A stretch of 64,000 nucleotides of DNA from Termitomyces sp. T153 (lineage: Eukaryota > Basidiomycota > Agaricomycetes > Agaricales > Lyophyllaceae): assembly GCA_018296165.2 (NCBI GenBank), contig JACKQL020000003.1, positions 1,488,001-1,552,000 on the forward strand, read 5' to 3'. The position numbers and the translations under genes were made by a program. Below are positions 45,179-55,762 of this stretch, piece after piece. The notes under the pieces were generated by a model. That model had not been told where the DNA came from and ran no database searches. It saw nothing but the letters and a program-made list of their open reading frames with translations. Position 1 is the first letter of the stretch. Each line of letters opens with the position of its first letter.

Positions 45179-45670
45179 GGTCAGGGGCACGTTCTGCCTT
45201 GCTAACTTGGGTCCCCGAAAGTAGTATACAGAGATTCAGAACTCTCTGGTATAAATCTGTATTTGGAAATGGAAAGAGACAACTTTCCATAACGTTTGAA
45301 ACCCATCAAACAAAGTAGCCTCTGTGCCGAAAGTTAGATACGGCGGACGCGAAAATTTGAATGTCAACGTGTCAACCCCCTTCCAGCTTCAAACTTGGCT
45401 TCAGATGTCCTCAAACTTCGGCTGGGACCGCTGGGTATGATATGGTCATAAGGTTAGCATATTCGCAACCCAAAGGAGCGTGATGCTCGATTCCATATTG
45501 CACGCCTTTCCAAAATTTGGACAAGATTTTTGATGCCGTGACGTCCATATATAGAAGCGTGACGGTGATCGCGGGACATCCTTCAGCCTACCGTCGAGGG
45601 GCACTCTTGACTTGATCTTGACTTTGACTCCTCGAGGAGTCAGTATGTTCGAAAACCACTTTTCCTTATT

Positions 45671-45926
45671 GCAAAGCTCATAATGATAGGCGCCTCGAAT
45701 AGGTGCCTCGAGTTCTCTTGTTTAGTTGTTTGGCTGGTGCTGCTGAAGGGAAACAAAGTGCGGCAGAAGCAGTAGCCAAACAACTAAAGAAGAGAAACTC
45801 GAGGGCCCTATCATTATGAACTTTGTTGTATCACGGCATCTTCACTTAACGGCAGAAGCACCAGCCAAACAACTAAACAAGAGAAACTCCAGGCGCCTAT
45901 CGTTATGAACTTTGCTGTATCACGGC
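45671..45926. repeat. Fold-back MITE-like element with tandem arm
   Basis: An arm at 45671-45750 (GCAAAGCTCATAATGATAGG ... TTGTTTAGTTGTTTGGCTGG) is inverted at about 45760-45830, and the second arm is repeated again at 45851-45926. The fold-back has no coding potential. Related pieces lie at 1645-1755 and 46030-46115. The superfamily is unknown, as no transposase or clear target duplication was found. Confidence 0.7.
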
Positions 45927-46029
45927 TTCTTCACCTATTTTAGAATGCACAAATTTTTAAGCTACAATATTGGGTGCAGGGAACAAAACCTTAAGCCAAA
46001 AGGATTTGATAAAATGACAAGAATGATTG

Positions 46030-46115
46030 AATTACAGCAAAGTCCATAACGTTAGGCCCCTTGAGTATTTCTTGTTTAGTTGCTTGGTTGATCATCCAGC
46101 TTCTGCCACACTTGC
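46030..46115 (+). repeat. MITE-like partial copy
   Basis: Begins ACAGCAAAGTCCATAACGTT and contains TTTCTTGTTTAGTTGCTTGG, one arm of the fold-back family. Confidence 0.6.
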
Positions 46116-46313
46116 CAGAAAACTTTTGCCATATCACAAAGTTTAAGAGATGTGTTTATGTGATTCCCACTACATCATATATTGTAGCAGAGCACATAAG
46201 TCAAAGCCAATGTATAAGTTATGACTATGTGTATGCAAGTAGAGTAATGCCTTAGATCATGTAATAGATCTTAATAAATAGGCTGTGCCAGATGCTGCTG
46301 CCGCATATAATTC

Positions 46314-46530
46314 AACAAGCTATGGTTCATGCCTTTGGTGCGGGCCTGTAGTTCTTGCTAATATTCAGACCCAACCTCACTTTGTTTGGTCAGGTCCTTG
46401 ATAACCTAACTCAACACTAAGATCCAGATCTAACCTTGCTTTGTTTGCTTAGGTCTTTGTATTTGTTAGCTCAATGCTAAGATGTAGATCCAACCTCACT
46501 TTGTTGGTTAAGTCTTTGTATTTGGTTGAC
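46314..46530. repeat. Dispersed repeat plus three-copy tandem repeat of about 58 bp
   Basis: The start matches 7926-8030. From about 46363 three units of roughly 58-60 bp follow, each with a C-AACCT-CACTTTGTT core and a TTAGGTC/CAGGTC motif. Confidence 0.6.
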
Positions 46531-46540
46531 TCATTGTTGC

Positions 46541-46755
46541 TTTTCTCCTACAATTCAAAACTGAAATCTCATATATAAACCAATCATGTATCTATACTAC
46601 ATCAACAAAATACTACAATGTCCACTGGTATATATTAAAGATGCTGAAAATTATAAAGCTTAAGTAAATATCTAAGCTGTCACACTTATATTTGTGGACT
46701 ATTGAGAATATCTATTATATTAGGTGCTGAGATTCATAGAGTGTAGTACAATCTA
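46541..46755. other. AT-rich non-coding stretch
   Basis: Nothing recognisable; a short repeated motif TCACACTTA(C/T)ATTTGTG is seen at about 46680 and 46760. Confidence 0.4.
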
Positions 46756-47110
46756 TCAAAATTCACACTTACATTTGTGAACTATTGACAATTTCTTGAT
46801 AGACAATATTTGCAGTCTTTCTTGATGTGTTTTCTGGGTGAAAATGACTTTGATACAATCTCTTGATGTGCACCAAGAAAGTGCAACATAAAGTTGGCCA
46901 TGTGCACAACACAGTATAAATTGTGAGATTCTGACACCCACAGAATTTCAACAAATCTCACAAAACATTGCAATTTTGATTACATTTTGCTATGAATATG
47001 CCCTATCACAAATGCATGAGGAAATTTAAAACTTCTATAAATATTGACAAGATAATAATTGAAATCTGCTTGAATACTATTGCCAGCATATTTGACCTCA
47101 ACATGGCTTG
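46756..47110 (-). pseudogene. Helitron / PIF1-like helicase C-terminal fragment
   Basis: Minus-strand frames contain a KFPHAFVIGHIHSKM block (Helitron helicases usually have FPxRLAFAMTINKAQG), then a VGVRISQ-like strand, and HGQLYVALSWCTSRDCIKVI, close to the final helicase motif HGQLYVALSRxTS. Arg is Trp in that motif. Frames shift twice. No Helitron ends were found, so it is a fragment. Confidence 0.65.
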
Positions 47111-47739
47111 AACTGGCAGACCCATTGAGCCAACTTTGCTGACATTTCTGATGCGTTCTCACCAACTGCATCAAGTACAACATCAAGTGTTGTGACAAAA
47201 TGCCCAGAGAGTCTATATACACCACTTGACTTCCAGTTTATAATGACAATGCTTTTTTTCTTGGATTTGGAAGGTTGCCAGAACTCACAGAGGATGGAGA
47301 ATGGAGCTCTTTGGTGTAGATAAAATGTGTACTACTGTAAATATGTGCAAGAGAACAATGCTCATCTATAGATCAGAGCTGCTGGTGGAAAAGATGCAAA
47401 GCAGAAGCTGCTGCCAGAACACTGCTGATGGCAGAAATGAGAGTATATTGGGGCACTGGGAAAAATGGGCCTGCCAAATTTCCAGCTGCTGCCAGCAGAA
47501 ATGGGTGTGAAAAATGGGCCCACTGGATTTCCACCTGCTGCTGAAAGGCCACTGCCAGCAGAAATAGGCATACACCAGACCACCAGGGAAAAGCTTCACA
47601 CCAGTGGAAATCACAAAACAATTCAAGATACTCAACAATTGAAGCCATTAGATGGCTGGTTTCAATGCAAGCCTCAAGCAATTCCAAAAAAGCAAGAAAG
47701 ACATTCTTTGTATGCAAAAATCTTACAAAGCTGAAGATG

Positions 47740-48946
47740 TCAAGTAAGGTAGTCAAACCCTCAACCAGGCCAATACAAGGAACAAATGCACAACATTTGA
47801 AACCATCAAGTTATAAATTAGTGTGAAAATAAGCCTGAAGGAATTCAATTGAGGGGTATGGGAGAACAAAAAAGTAACCTTGCAGAAGATGTATGTCAAG
47901 TAAGGTATTCAAACCCAAGACCTGACTGACCAGACCAAATGTGAACACTTTGAACCATTAAGCTATGAAGGTACATGGAATTATGGTCAAAGGTGGAATA
48001 GCCAAACTGAATGTATACCACAACAGGCAAATGACAAAAATCATTGCAAATAGGTATATGTCAAGTGAGGGAGTCAAACCCTAGGCCCAACAGATTGAAT
48101 GTCACATAATGGACAATCCAGACCACTGAACCATGGTAGCTTGAAATGTGAAGCCAGCTACAAGCATTTGTTGGAGTACACATTGGCCAATTGAAATGAT
48201 GACAAAACAACTTCCAAATCTACAGACATGTCAAGCAAGGGATTTGAACCCTCAACCTGACAGACAGATTGCCACATGATGGACAATGCTGACCATTGAG
48301 CCATGATATTGTGAAAGCTTGAGCCAGCTACAAACATTTGTTGGAGCAAACAGTGGCCAATTAAAATGATGACTAAAAAAAAGCTTTCAAAGCTACAGAC
48401 ATGTCAAACAAGGGATCCAAACCCTCAAACTGACAGATGAATTGCCACATGATAGACAATGCAGACCATCGAGGCATAATAGCATGAAAACTCAAGCCAG
48501 CTACAAGTAATTTTTGGAGCAAACAGTGGCCAAATAAAATGATAACTAAAAAGTTTGCAAATCTACAGACATGTCAAGCAAGGGATTTGAACCCTAAACC
48601 TGAGTGTATGAGGCCAATGATGTCAGCAAATGCCTAACATTTTAATCATTTGAATTCATTACACCATGAAGGCCTGATATATTAATCAAGTGAATTTGGT
48701 GTGGAGCAATGTTGGTTCTAGCACAATAAAGGATTTGGCAGGTAGCCAACCTGAATACCCAAAGCATGAGGGTATTTTGCTTCAGAGTGGGCCTACACAT
48801 TGGTCAGAGTAAGGGAGAAAAGGTGCAATAAATCAAATTGGAGGACAAATTAGTGGTCAATTGTCAGATGAAGGAGTCAAACCCTCATCCTGATGGAGAG
48901 AATTATAACAATGCAGCACTTTAAACCATTAAGCCATGAGACTGTC
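47740..48946 (-). repeat. tRNA-like repeat array, cluster 3 (7 units, about 170-bp period)
   Basis: The shared motif TCAAG(C/T)(A/G)AGG or a close variant starts at 47740, 47896, 48061, 48231, 48404, 48574 and 48864, giving spacings of 156, 165, 170, 173, 170 and 290 bp. On the minus strand each unit carries A- and B-box-like elements. The unit at 48231 has TGGCTCAATGG and GGTTCAAATCC, both full matches to the Pol III tRNA consensus. Acceptor-stem pairing is not evident. Spacers also repeat (GCAAACAGTGGCCAA, AAATGATGAC). Confidence 0.65.
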
Positions 48947-49520
48947 ACCATAGTCATATTCCCCTGGAACATCTGCAGAGTGGCCAATCAATGGAATGGC
49001 CATTTCCACTGGGTTTGCAACAGATGATAAGACACTTCAGAAGCAGAAACTGTTCTGTCACAGCTTCTTGCCACTACTAGAACTGCTTTTTAGATTCCAA
49101 TTACAGATGGACCAAGATCCAATGGAAACTTACTGATACTGGAACTGCTTCACAGATTCCAACAGATATCTAATACAGATGGACCAAGATCTTTTGAATG
49201 GAAATGGTTCTGTGATAGCATGCAGTGATGCACAAAGATCTTAAAAATAGAATGGCTTTTGAACAGAAACCATTCTATGATAGCATCCACTGGCTAATGA
49301 AACCACCTTGACAATGGATGTCATATGGCAACAGAAAGTGGACAGCAGACATGTCTCCACTGATACAATTGACAATGAAACAATGGAACAATCCTGTGGA
49401 ACCAAGAGGGTAGTCAAAGGTGTCTGCTAAGAGTGTTTTCAACAACACATCATAACATTGCAATGACACCATTGCAGATGTAACATTGTTAACTTCTGCT
49501 ACAATGCAGAGGACTCTGCT
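48947..49520. repeat. KDZ 3' end region, second copy
   Basis: Matches 31291-31870 in the same orientation. Inner part (49040-49260) has additional diverged repeats absent from the first copy. Confidence 0.6.
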
Positions 49521-49779
49521 TGTGAGGGCAACCTCTGGAAGCTATAGCTCAATCACGCAGCTAGCAGAGGGAGATCCAAAGTATATTCAGTACTGTACAA
49601 TGTCTACAAGCATAACTACACACCTGGCAGAAAGAGATCCAAAGAGAACAAGTTTGGGGATTCCAAGCATCAACAACAGGAGATGTATTCCCAGATTCTA
49701 CCAACAGATATGCAAACTAATTAGCACCAAGTGGTGGAGGCATACAACTCATCCATTGTCTAATTAAACATCCTCTTCT
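49521..49779 (-). repeat. Gypsy-4 3' LTR fragment
   Basis: Starts TGTGAGGGCAACC and has the R-start complement AGAACAAGTTT at 49645-49655, 135 nt in. The U3 edge could not be placed; the sequence passes into Gag remnant by about 49790. Confidence 0.6.
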
Positions 49780-49789
49780 ACCTCTGGGA

Positions 49790-50835
49790 AGGAGGAAGCA
49801 GAACCCACTACTCCCACTGAGGATGGCTCCATTGACACTGCATCTGGTGAAAGTTCACCAAAAGTGGTCTTGGCCATGAGCAGCTGCATGAGAAGCTCTT
49901 CTTGCTTGGATAGCAAGAGGTAACAAACCTCCAGACCTTATGGACAGTAACATGCAAAGTACTCAGGTTTCCCACAACAATGGCAGAGGAGGGGCATCAT
50001 GGGACATTAATGTGAGGTGTCAATGTCCATGAGTATGCTGGCTGGCAATGGTCAAAAGGAAGGGGTTACATGCAAAGGTGCCAAGGGGAGTAGGTGAGGA
50101 AACAAGGTGTTTGGGACTGGAGCAAGGGAGATGACATGTGGGGGTGCAACAACACAAGACATTGTTGAGGAAGACTGAGGGCAACATGACTCATGCTTCA
50201 GCTCCATCAGTTGCCACTGTTCTTGAGCCACTTTAAACCAGGACTTGATATGCTCATTGTCAGGCCTGCCTTCCACCAGATTGTTGATACAGTCTATAAG
50301 AGTGGAATGCAGACCATCTCAAAAGGTCAGGCAGAGTTGAAAACTATCTGGGTATCCTGCCTGCTCTACTAATGCCTGGAAGGAGTCAATGTACTCATCA
50401 AGCATGTGCTTCCCTTGACTGTACTGATCATGATCACATAAGGAGAGGGTGGCAGTTTTAGTGGGGCCAAGAGGGAAGAGCTCAGCACAAAACATGGCCT
50501 CAAAGGCAGCCCAATCTGAGAAGCCACTAAAGTCCCTGGGACATCTAAACATATGGAGCACATAGGTTGACACATGCCCAGTCTTCATACATATAAGAGA
50601 AGACCCAAACAATCTTCAGCATGTCTGAGGCAAAGGCATCATCAGCAAGCTGGATGTAGGTGATGCAGGACTGGAGGAACTGCTCTCTAGTGACCCAACT
50701 TCCATTGTACCCATGTGAGAGAGCATGATGGGGAATTTTGGCATGTACAACCATGGAGGCACCCAAACTGATGGAAGGGGGAGTGATTAATGGAGAGGGG
50801 GTTGTGGGAGTGCTGGGTGGTGATGGGACAAGGTG
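49790..50835 (-). pseudogene. Gypsy-4 Gag fragment
   Basis: Minus-strand frames give a Gag of the same family: FLQSCITYIQLADDAFASD, HMFRCPRDFSGFSDWAAFE, YSQGKHMLDEYIDSFQALVE and a degenerate knuckle (CHCCGKPEYFACYCP). Pol is missing: Gag lies directly beside a 3' LTR, so the element was internally deleted. Its 5' side is cut by the 3' LTR of gypsy-2. Confidence 0.7.
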
Positions 50836-51243
50836 TGTAAGGGCAACCTTTGGAGGCTGTGGCTCAATCACACAACTGGCAGAGAGAAATCCAAAGTCTA
50901 TTCAGCATCTACAAGAAGTTCTAGAGTTCTAGCTACTCACCTGGCAGAGGGAGATCCAAAGAGAACAGGTCTAAGGATCCCTAATGCCAGTGTTCAGAAA
51001 ATTTATACTAGAGCTTCTGAAAAAAAAACACCCAACAACAACCAAATCTGAAGTCTGATCAAAAAGCAGAATTCCATTGTAAATGGCCTTGATCTCCAGA
51101 GCCCCAGCATGTGACTACATACAAATATGACCAAAAGATAGCCCTTGGTTGAAAGTACTTATGGCTCAAAGATGGGAGGTCTAAAATGAGCAGCAGGCTC
51201 AGAATAAAGGAAACAGTCTGGGGGTCTGGCCACAGTGGTCCTC
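50836..51243 (-). repeat. Gypsy-2 3' LTR
   Basis: Plus-strand edges TGTAAGGGCAACC and GGTCCTCTAACA. Full-length match to 59625-60034. The polypurine tract (plus strand CACCCCCCCTCC) follows immediately at 51246. Confidence 0.85.
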
Positions 51244-51274
51244 TAACATCACCCCCCCTCCAGCATGCAGCATC

Positions 51275-51985
51275 TCAACATACTGGGTAAAAGACATTGT
51301 GAATTGCCTGGTCAGCTGCTGAAATGGGGTAGATGCCTTGAATTGCTTTTGGGGCATTGGAATGCCTGTGGTAGAATTTCTGAACCAGGGCCAGTGTGTA
51401 TACATTGACCTGTAGTTCCCAAGAGATGTCCTTAATGGCATATCCCTTCCATTTCACCTTGAACTGCAACTTCCCCTGGAATATTCTGCTATCCAAAATT
51501 TCCTCCACCTTGTACTCCTCCCCACTGTTAAGCAGGACTGGTGGAGTGGGTGCATTAGGGCAGCAAGCATGGATTGAATCTTCTGGAGCTGGGAACAGCT
51601 TGATAACATTGAAGACCAGGTGCAGTTGGCACAGGCCTGCTGGGAGTTTAAGTTGGTATACTAAAGGCCCTACCTGCTTCTCCACTATAAAGGGGCCAAG
51701 GTGACAGTGTGACAGCTTCTGTAATGGCCTTGTTGTCTCAATGTCTGAACTATCTGAGTACACATGGTCTCTAGGCTTGTATATAGGGGCTCGCATCTGC
51801 CAGCAATCATAGTACTGTGCCATGTCATCCTTGGCCTTCACCAATGTTGCCTTTGCCTCCTCATGCACCCTCTTCATCCTGTCCACAAACTTGTTGACTG
51901 AGTTGTTCTCTGAGAGGTGTGCCCAAGGTTCGAAGCCCATGCAGGGGTGCCTGCTAGTGTCTAGGAAGAATGGAGTCATCTGCAT
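51275..51985 (-). pseudogene. Gypsy-2 integrase C-terminal region and chromodomain
   Basis: A 236-codon open frame, the longest intact pol piece in the window. It reads PWAHLSENNSVNKFVDRMK, LSHCHLGPFIVEKQVGPLVY and LCQLHLVFNVIKLFPAPED, then a chromodomain (EEYKVEEILDSRIFQG, LQFKVKWKGYAIKDISWE). Aromatic residues expected for binding methylated lysine are partly retained (Y, W). Domain identity is solid; activity is unlikely given the rest of the element. Confidence 0.85.
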
Positions 51986-51989
51986 GGAA

Positions 51990-52960
51990 GAGTGATTGTA
52001 GTTGTTGTACTGGAACTCAGCATCTGGCAGAAGCGTATCCCAGTCATCCTGCCTCTTGTCACAAAATAGGCACAGATACTGTTCCAGTTCTTAGTTAACA
52101 TGTTCTTTCTGCTCATTGGACTGAGGGTGATAGACCATGATGGTCTGGAGTTTCACTCCCAGCAGGTGGTACAGTTCCTGAATGAACTCTACCACAAACT
52201 GAGGGCCTCAGTCAGAGACATATCCATCAGACAGACCATGAAGCTTCCAAACATTCTTCCAATACAGGCTAACCACTCCAGGGCAGAGCAGGTGGTGTGG
52301 GTGGAGATAAAGTGGGCCTGTTGAACATAGAGATCCACTACTACCATTACAGCATTGTACCCATGAGTATCAGGGATTTCAACAATGAAATCCACTGATG
52401 CAACACTCCAGCAGGCAGCTGGAATAGGGAGGGGGTGGAGCTGACTCATGGGTGACTGGCAATGAGGCTTGGTGTGGAGACAGAGTTTACAGGTGCTGGT
52501 GTAGGTGCCTACATATCAGGATATTTGAGGCCATCAGTAATTCTGGCACACCAGCTCCAATGTTTTTCATCCTTCCATGATGTCTAGCTATACAAGAGTC
52601 ATGGTTTTGCTCTACAATGCATTGATGTAGTTCTGGAATGTTAGACACATAAATGCATCCTCAGAAGATTATAAGCCCATCCCAAAGGCACCACTCATCC
52701 ATATGCACAGAATTAACTCCACTCATTCATTGGGCTCATAGGGCCTGTGCAGCCTAGACAGCTACATCCTCTTGTACACTCTCTTGGTTTTCTCTCCAGA
52801 TGTCCTCGAGGATGTTTGCCTCATCCTCTCAGACCACAATCTCTTTTAGAGTGTAAATGGCAAAGAGGAATGTTAGGCACATAAATGCATCCTCAGAAGG
52901 TTAAAAGCCCATCCTGAAGACCCCACTCATCTGCATGCACTGACTTAACTCTGCTGGCTT
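51990..52960 (-). pseudogene. Gypsy-2 integrase core and zinc region
   Basis: Fragments include PIPAACWSVASVDFIVEIPD, YNAVMVVVDLYVQQAHFIS, a DGYVSD block followed by a stop where CGA has become TGA, and a HRPSTD-type glutamate block. A 232-bp segment at the zinc-domain side is tandemly duplicated (52636-52867 and 52868-53098). Confidence 0.7.
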
Positions 52961-53098
52961 GTTAGGCTTGTAGGGCTTAAGCAGCCTGAGCAACCACATC
53001 CTCTTGTGCACTCTCTTGATTTCCTTGTTGAATGTCCTTGAGGATGTTTGCCTCATCACCTTGGACCACAATCCCTTCTAGAGCACAGATAGCAAAGA
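52636..53098. repeat. 232-bp tandem duplication inside gypsy-2
   Basis: Both copies start GAATGTTAG(A/G)CACATAAATG; gypsy-1 has this segment once (from about 14519). The two copies have diverged substantially, so the duplication is old, or the copies came from two element variants. Confidence 0.75.
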
Positions 53099-53630
53099 GC
53101 TCAGGCTTGAGGAGGATGATTTTGTAATTATTCTCTGCCCCAATGCCATAATCAGTAGACCTAGAAAAAGCATCTGATTTGTCTATGCTCTGTCCAGGTT
53201 TATGATGCAGTGAGAAGTCAAAGTTGGTCAGATATGCCATGCACCCTTAAGAAAAGGCCACCATTCTTCAAAGGGCCAAATAATGGCAAGCATCTCCTTG
53301 TCATAGATCTTGTAGTTCTATTCTACCTTGTAGTTCTATTCTACTGTGTTAAGGCTTTTGGAGTAGAAGGCTATGGGATACCATTTGCCATTCTCCTTTT
53401 ACTGCTAGGAGAGGACTGCTGCTGTGGCAAAGTCAGAGCTATCAGCTTCAACACCAAAGGGAGAGTCATCATCCGCAAACAGGAGGACAGGTTTTGAGGC
53501 AATGGCTTGCTTAAGGCTGCCAAAGGCAGCTTGCTGCAAGGACTCCCACCTCCATGCTGTGACAGCAAGGTCAAAGAGAGGATGTGCATGGTGGGAGAAG
53601 TCCTGTATGAATCTCTAATAGATATTGACA
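52977..53630 (-). pseudogene. Gypsy-2 RNase H
   Basis: The frame YLTNFDFSLHHKPGQSIDKS followed by DAFSRSTDYG is the end of Ty3/gypsy RNase H (normally HxPGxxNxxADALSR). The upstream part includes a small 18-bp tandem duplication near 53310-53345 (CTTGTAGTTCTATTCTAC twice). Confidence 0.75.
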
Positions 53631-53674
53631 AACCTAAGAAAGGCCTGTACTTCCTTCTTGTTCCTTGGCTCAGG

Positions 53675-54181
53675 CTACTCCACTACACCTGCCACTTTAA
53701 TAGGGTCCATCTCAGCCATTCCATTCAAGATGATCAAACCAAGGTACTCCACCTTAGTCTGTTTAAATTCACACTTCTCATGCTCTAGATAGAGCTGGTG
53801 TTGGTGGAGGCATTCCAAGACAATGCATGTGACCCAGCAATGCTCCCCCAAGGTTTTGGTGTAGATGAAGATATTGTTGAGATACATGCAAATAACACCT
53901 TTCACGATCAGATCATAGAAGATATCATTTATCATAGTCTGGAAGGTGGCTGGGCTATTAGTGAGACTAAAGAACATCACCAGAAGTTCAAAGAGTCTAT
54001 GATTGGTTCAAAATGCTGCCTTCCACTCATCTCCTTTGTGCACATCGTTGTATTCCCAACAGATCTCCAACTTGGTGAAGTAGCATGTACCTCAGAGGTT
54101 GTTGACAAGTTTGGAGATGAGTGACAAGGGATAGCAATTCTTCACCATCATTGCATTCAAGACTTGATAGTCCTGAACCAG
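53675..54181 (-). pseudogene. Gypsy-2 reverse transcriptase, C-terminal part
   Basis: The frame reads FSLTNSPATFQTMINDIFYD, then the active-site box CMYLNNIFIYTKT, then EHEKCEFKQTKVEYLGLII. Both catalytic aspartates of YLDD are Asn, as in gypsy-1. Upstream in the gene it is cut by the 1.58-kb insertion. Confidence 0.85.
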
Positions 54182-55762
54182 TGTAACAGACTGGGCCCTC
54201 CAGCCTTGGAACCTTCTCTCTTCTGCTATTGAAGGTTCCTCCCTTGTTGGAAGGTTTAGAGAAGGTTTTGGGATGGATGAGATGTGTTTGAGGATGAGAG
54301 ATAGATGTCATCAAGAGACATTGGGTCATATCTTGGGAAGGAGTGCTTGGTTTACCTCAGTTCCTTTTGCACCTTCTTTCTCTCATCTCCAGGACCCTCT
54401 TAGTACTTGTATTGTCTCCATAAACCCACCCCTGATGCTTGATGCTCAATGTTGTGCTCAAACACCAATTCACTAATATCTCATGACCTGCTAGACCATT
54501 TCCCTTGATTCTAGTGGCATTAAACTTGCCTCAACCAGCACTACTTGACAATACCTGGTTTTGTACCAAGTGACAGTTCCCTCTCAGTGCTGTCATCATC
54601 ATTCAGAACATCAACCACAGATATCTTGTGATCTGTAGGACTGTTTCTATCAATTCTTGCACTGCTGTACTCATGTCAACCACCACTCTCCAAGTATATC
54701 TGGTTTTGCACCAATACAAGCTACAGTTCTTGCTCAACATTGTCATCATTGTTCATTACCCCTATCATCCCACCCCATGACTCTGTCCTTGCTGAACTAT
54801 GTTCCAAGGTTCTTCTAGGCTGTTTCTGGTTTGCTTTTACCACCTTTTTCCATTTCTACCCATACCATTACTCAATGTTCAGTATCTGGCTCAGTATCTT
54901 GGATTCTTTGCTGTAGTGCCTTGGCCTGGCACCTTCCTGTGTGCATTGCACAGAATGTGAAAATATTTCACATTTTCACCATATCCTGATGGATCTGACT
55001 CCTATCCATGCTCACCTTGTCAACTCGTGATACCATTACCCATAACTCATCTTTGTTGCATATGTGCCCTGCACCTTGAGTAGTGTTATTCTGGGAGGCC
55101 TTTGCCTAGTTCAAAGGGGTTAAGACTTTGTCTGTTGCACATGTGCCTCACACTTGCCTTCTGCAGTGATCTCTCAGCATTGGGCACACATTAGTGCAGT
55201 GTTTGAGAGTGGAGGCCTCTGCATAATGTTGAACTTTTGTCTGTTTGCTCAAGGATTGACATGTTTAGTGGCTGGTCACTGCCACTTTCCACTCTGCTTT
55301 TTCACCATCCTTTCTGTGGTTAGTCACTCTTTATTCATTGTCCCACACACTGCCTACCTTGTCTCATGTATCTTCTCTCTCAACACTTGCTTTTTGTTTC
55401 AGGAGGGGGAGGGGCATGGATGGAACCCAGAACAAGATTTTGGAAGGCACATGGGAGGGGAGGATGGAGTGATGATAGAGTGAAGGACAACACAACTCAG
55501 AAAACTATGAACATGGCATTAGTGAGCCTTGAGATTTTTTTTTCTTTCTGATTGAGATTATGTTCACCATTCAAGATCATGGACACAATCTGAAGGGGAG
55601 TATGTAACAGACTGGGCCCTCTGGCCTATTTTCAACTTAGTAGCACAGCCACCCCCCTAGTCTCTGTCCTTACCACTGTGTGTAGTCACCTTTTCCACTA
55701 TAGAATTATGTCATACACACTTGGGGCTGGGGACTGAGGCTCACCCATAATCAAGTGTTACA
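54182..55762. mobile_element. 1.58-kb non-coding insertion with TGTAACAG ... GTTACA ends
   Basis: Comparison with gypsy-1 RT shows this segment as extra, flanked by ACCAG (54177-54181) and ATCAG (55763-55767), a one-mismatch 5-bp duplication. It begins TGTAACAGACTGGGCCCTC and the same 19-mer recurs at 55603, after a purine tract (TGAAGGGGAG), starting a 160-bp terminal piece that ends GTGTTACA. This resembles a small LTR-type (TRIM-like) element, but the left end has only about 20 bp of the terminal piece. No protein is encoded. Confidence 0.65.

Larger units (their letters stand above)
43300..45455 (-). repeat. Right arm of inverted duplication containing aquaporin copy A'
   Basis: Reverse-complement similarity to 2165-4310 across promoter, all exons, introns and 3' flank. 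Introns and flanks have diverged visibly, while this arm keeps intact coding features. Confidence 0.85.
47127..49520 (+). mobile_element. Second KDZ tail fragment
   Basis: From 47127 the sequence matches the end of the acidic tail of the first KDZ unit (30295 onwards) and its 3' non-coding part, up to TGCTACAATGCAGAGGACT near 49515. The left boundary abuts the Helitron-like fragment and the right is interrupted by a gypsy LTR at 49521. The tRNA-like array inside is longer than in the first copy. Confidence 0.7.

Noticed and set aside
44884..45318. Plus-strand 144-codon open frame at aquaporin A'
   Set aside because: It is the antisense of the first exons of the channel gene, and the same shadow appears opposite copy A at 2556-2808.
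47740..48946. Genuine tRNA genes in the array
   Set aside because: A and B boxes are present, but no acceptor-stem pairing or proper anticodon arm could be drawn, and units are embedded in a tandem repeat.
47740..48946. CRISPR-like array because of regular spacing
   Set aside because: The genome is eukaryotic, repeats are about 170 bp and spacers are themselves repeated, so it is a tandem repeat of tRNA-like units.
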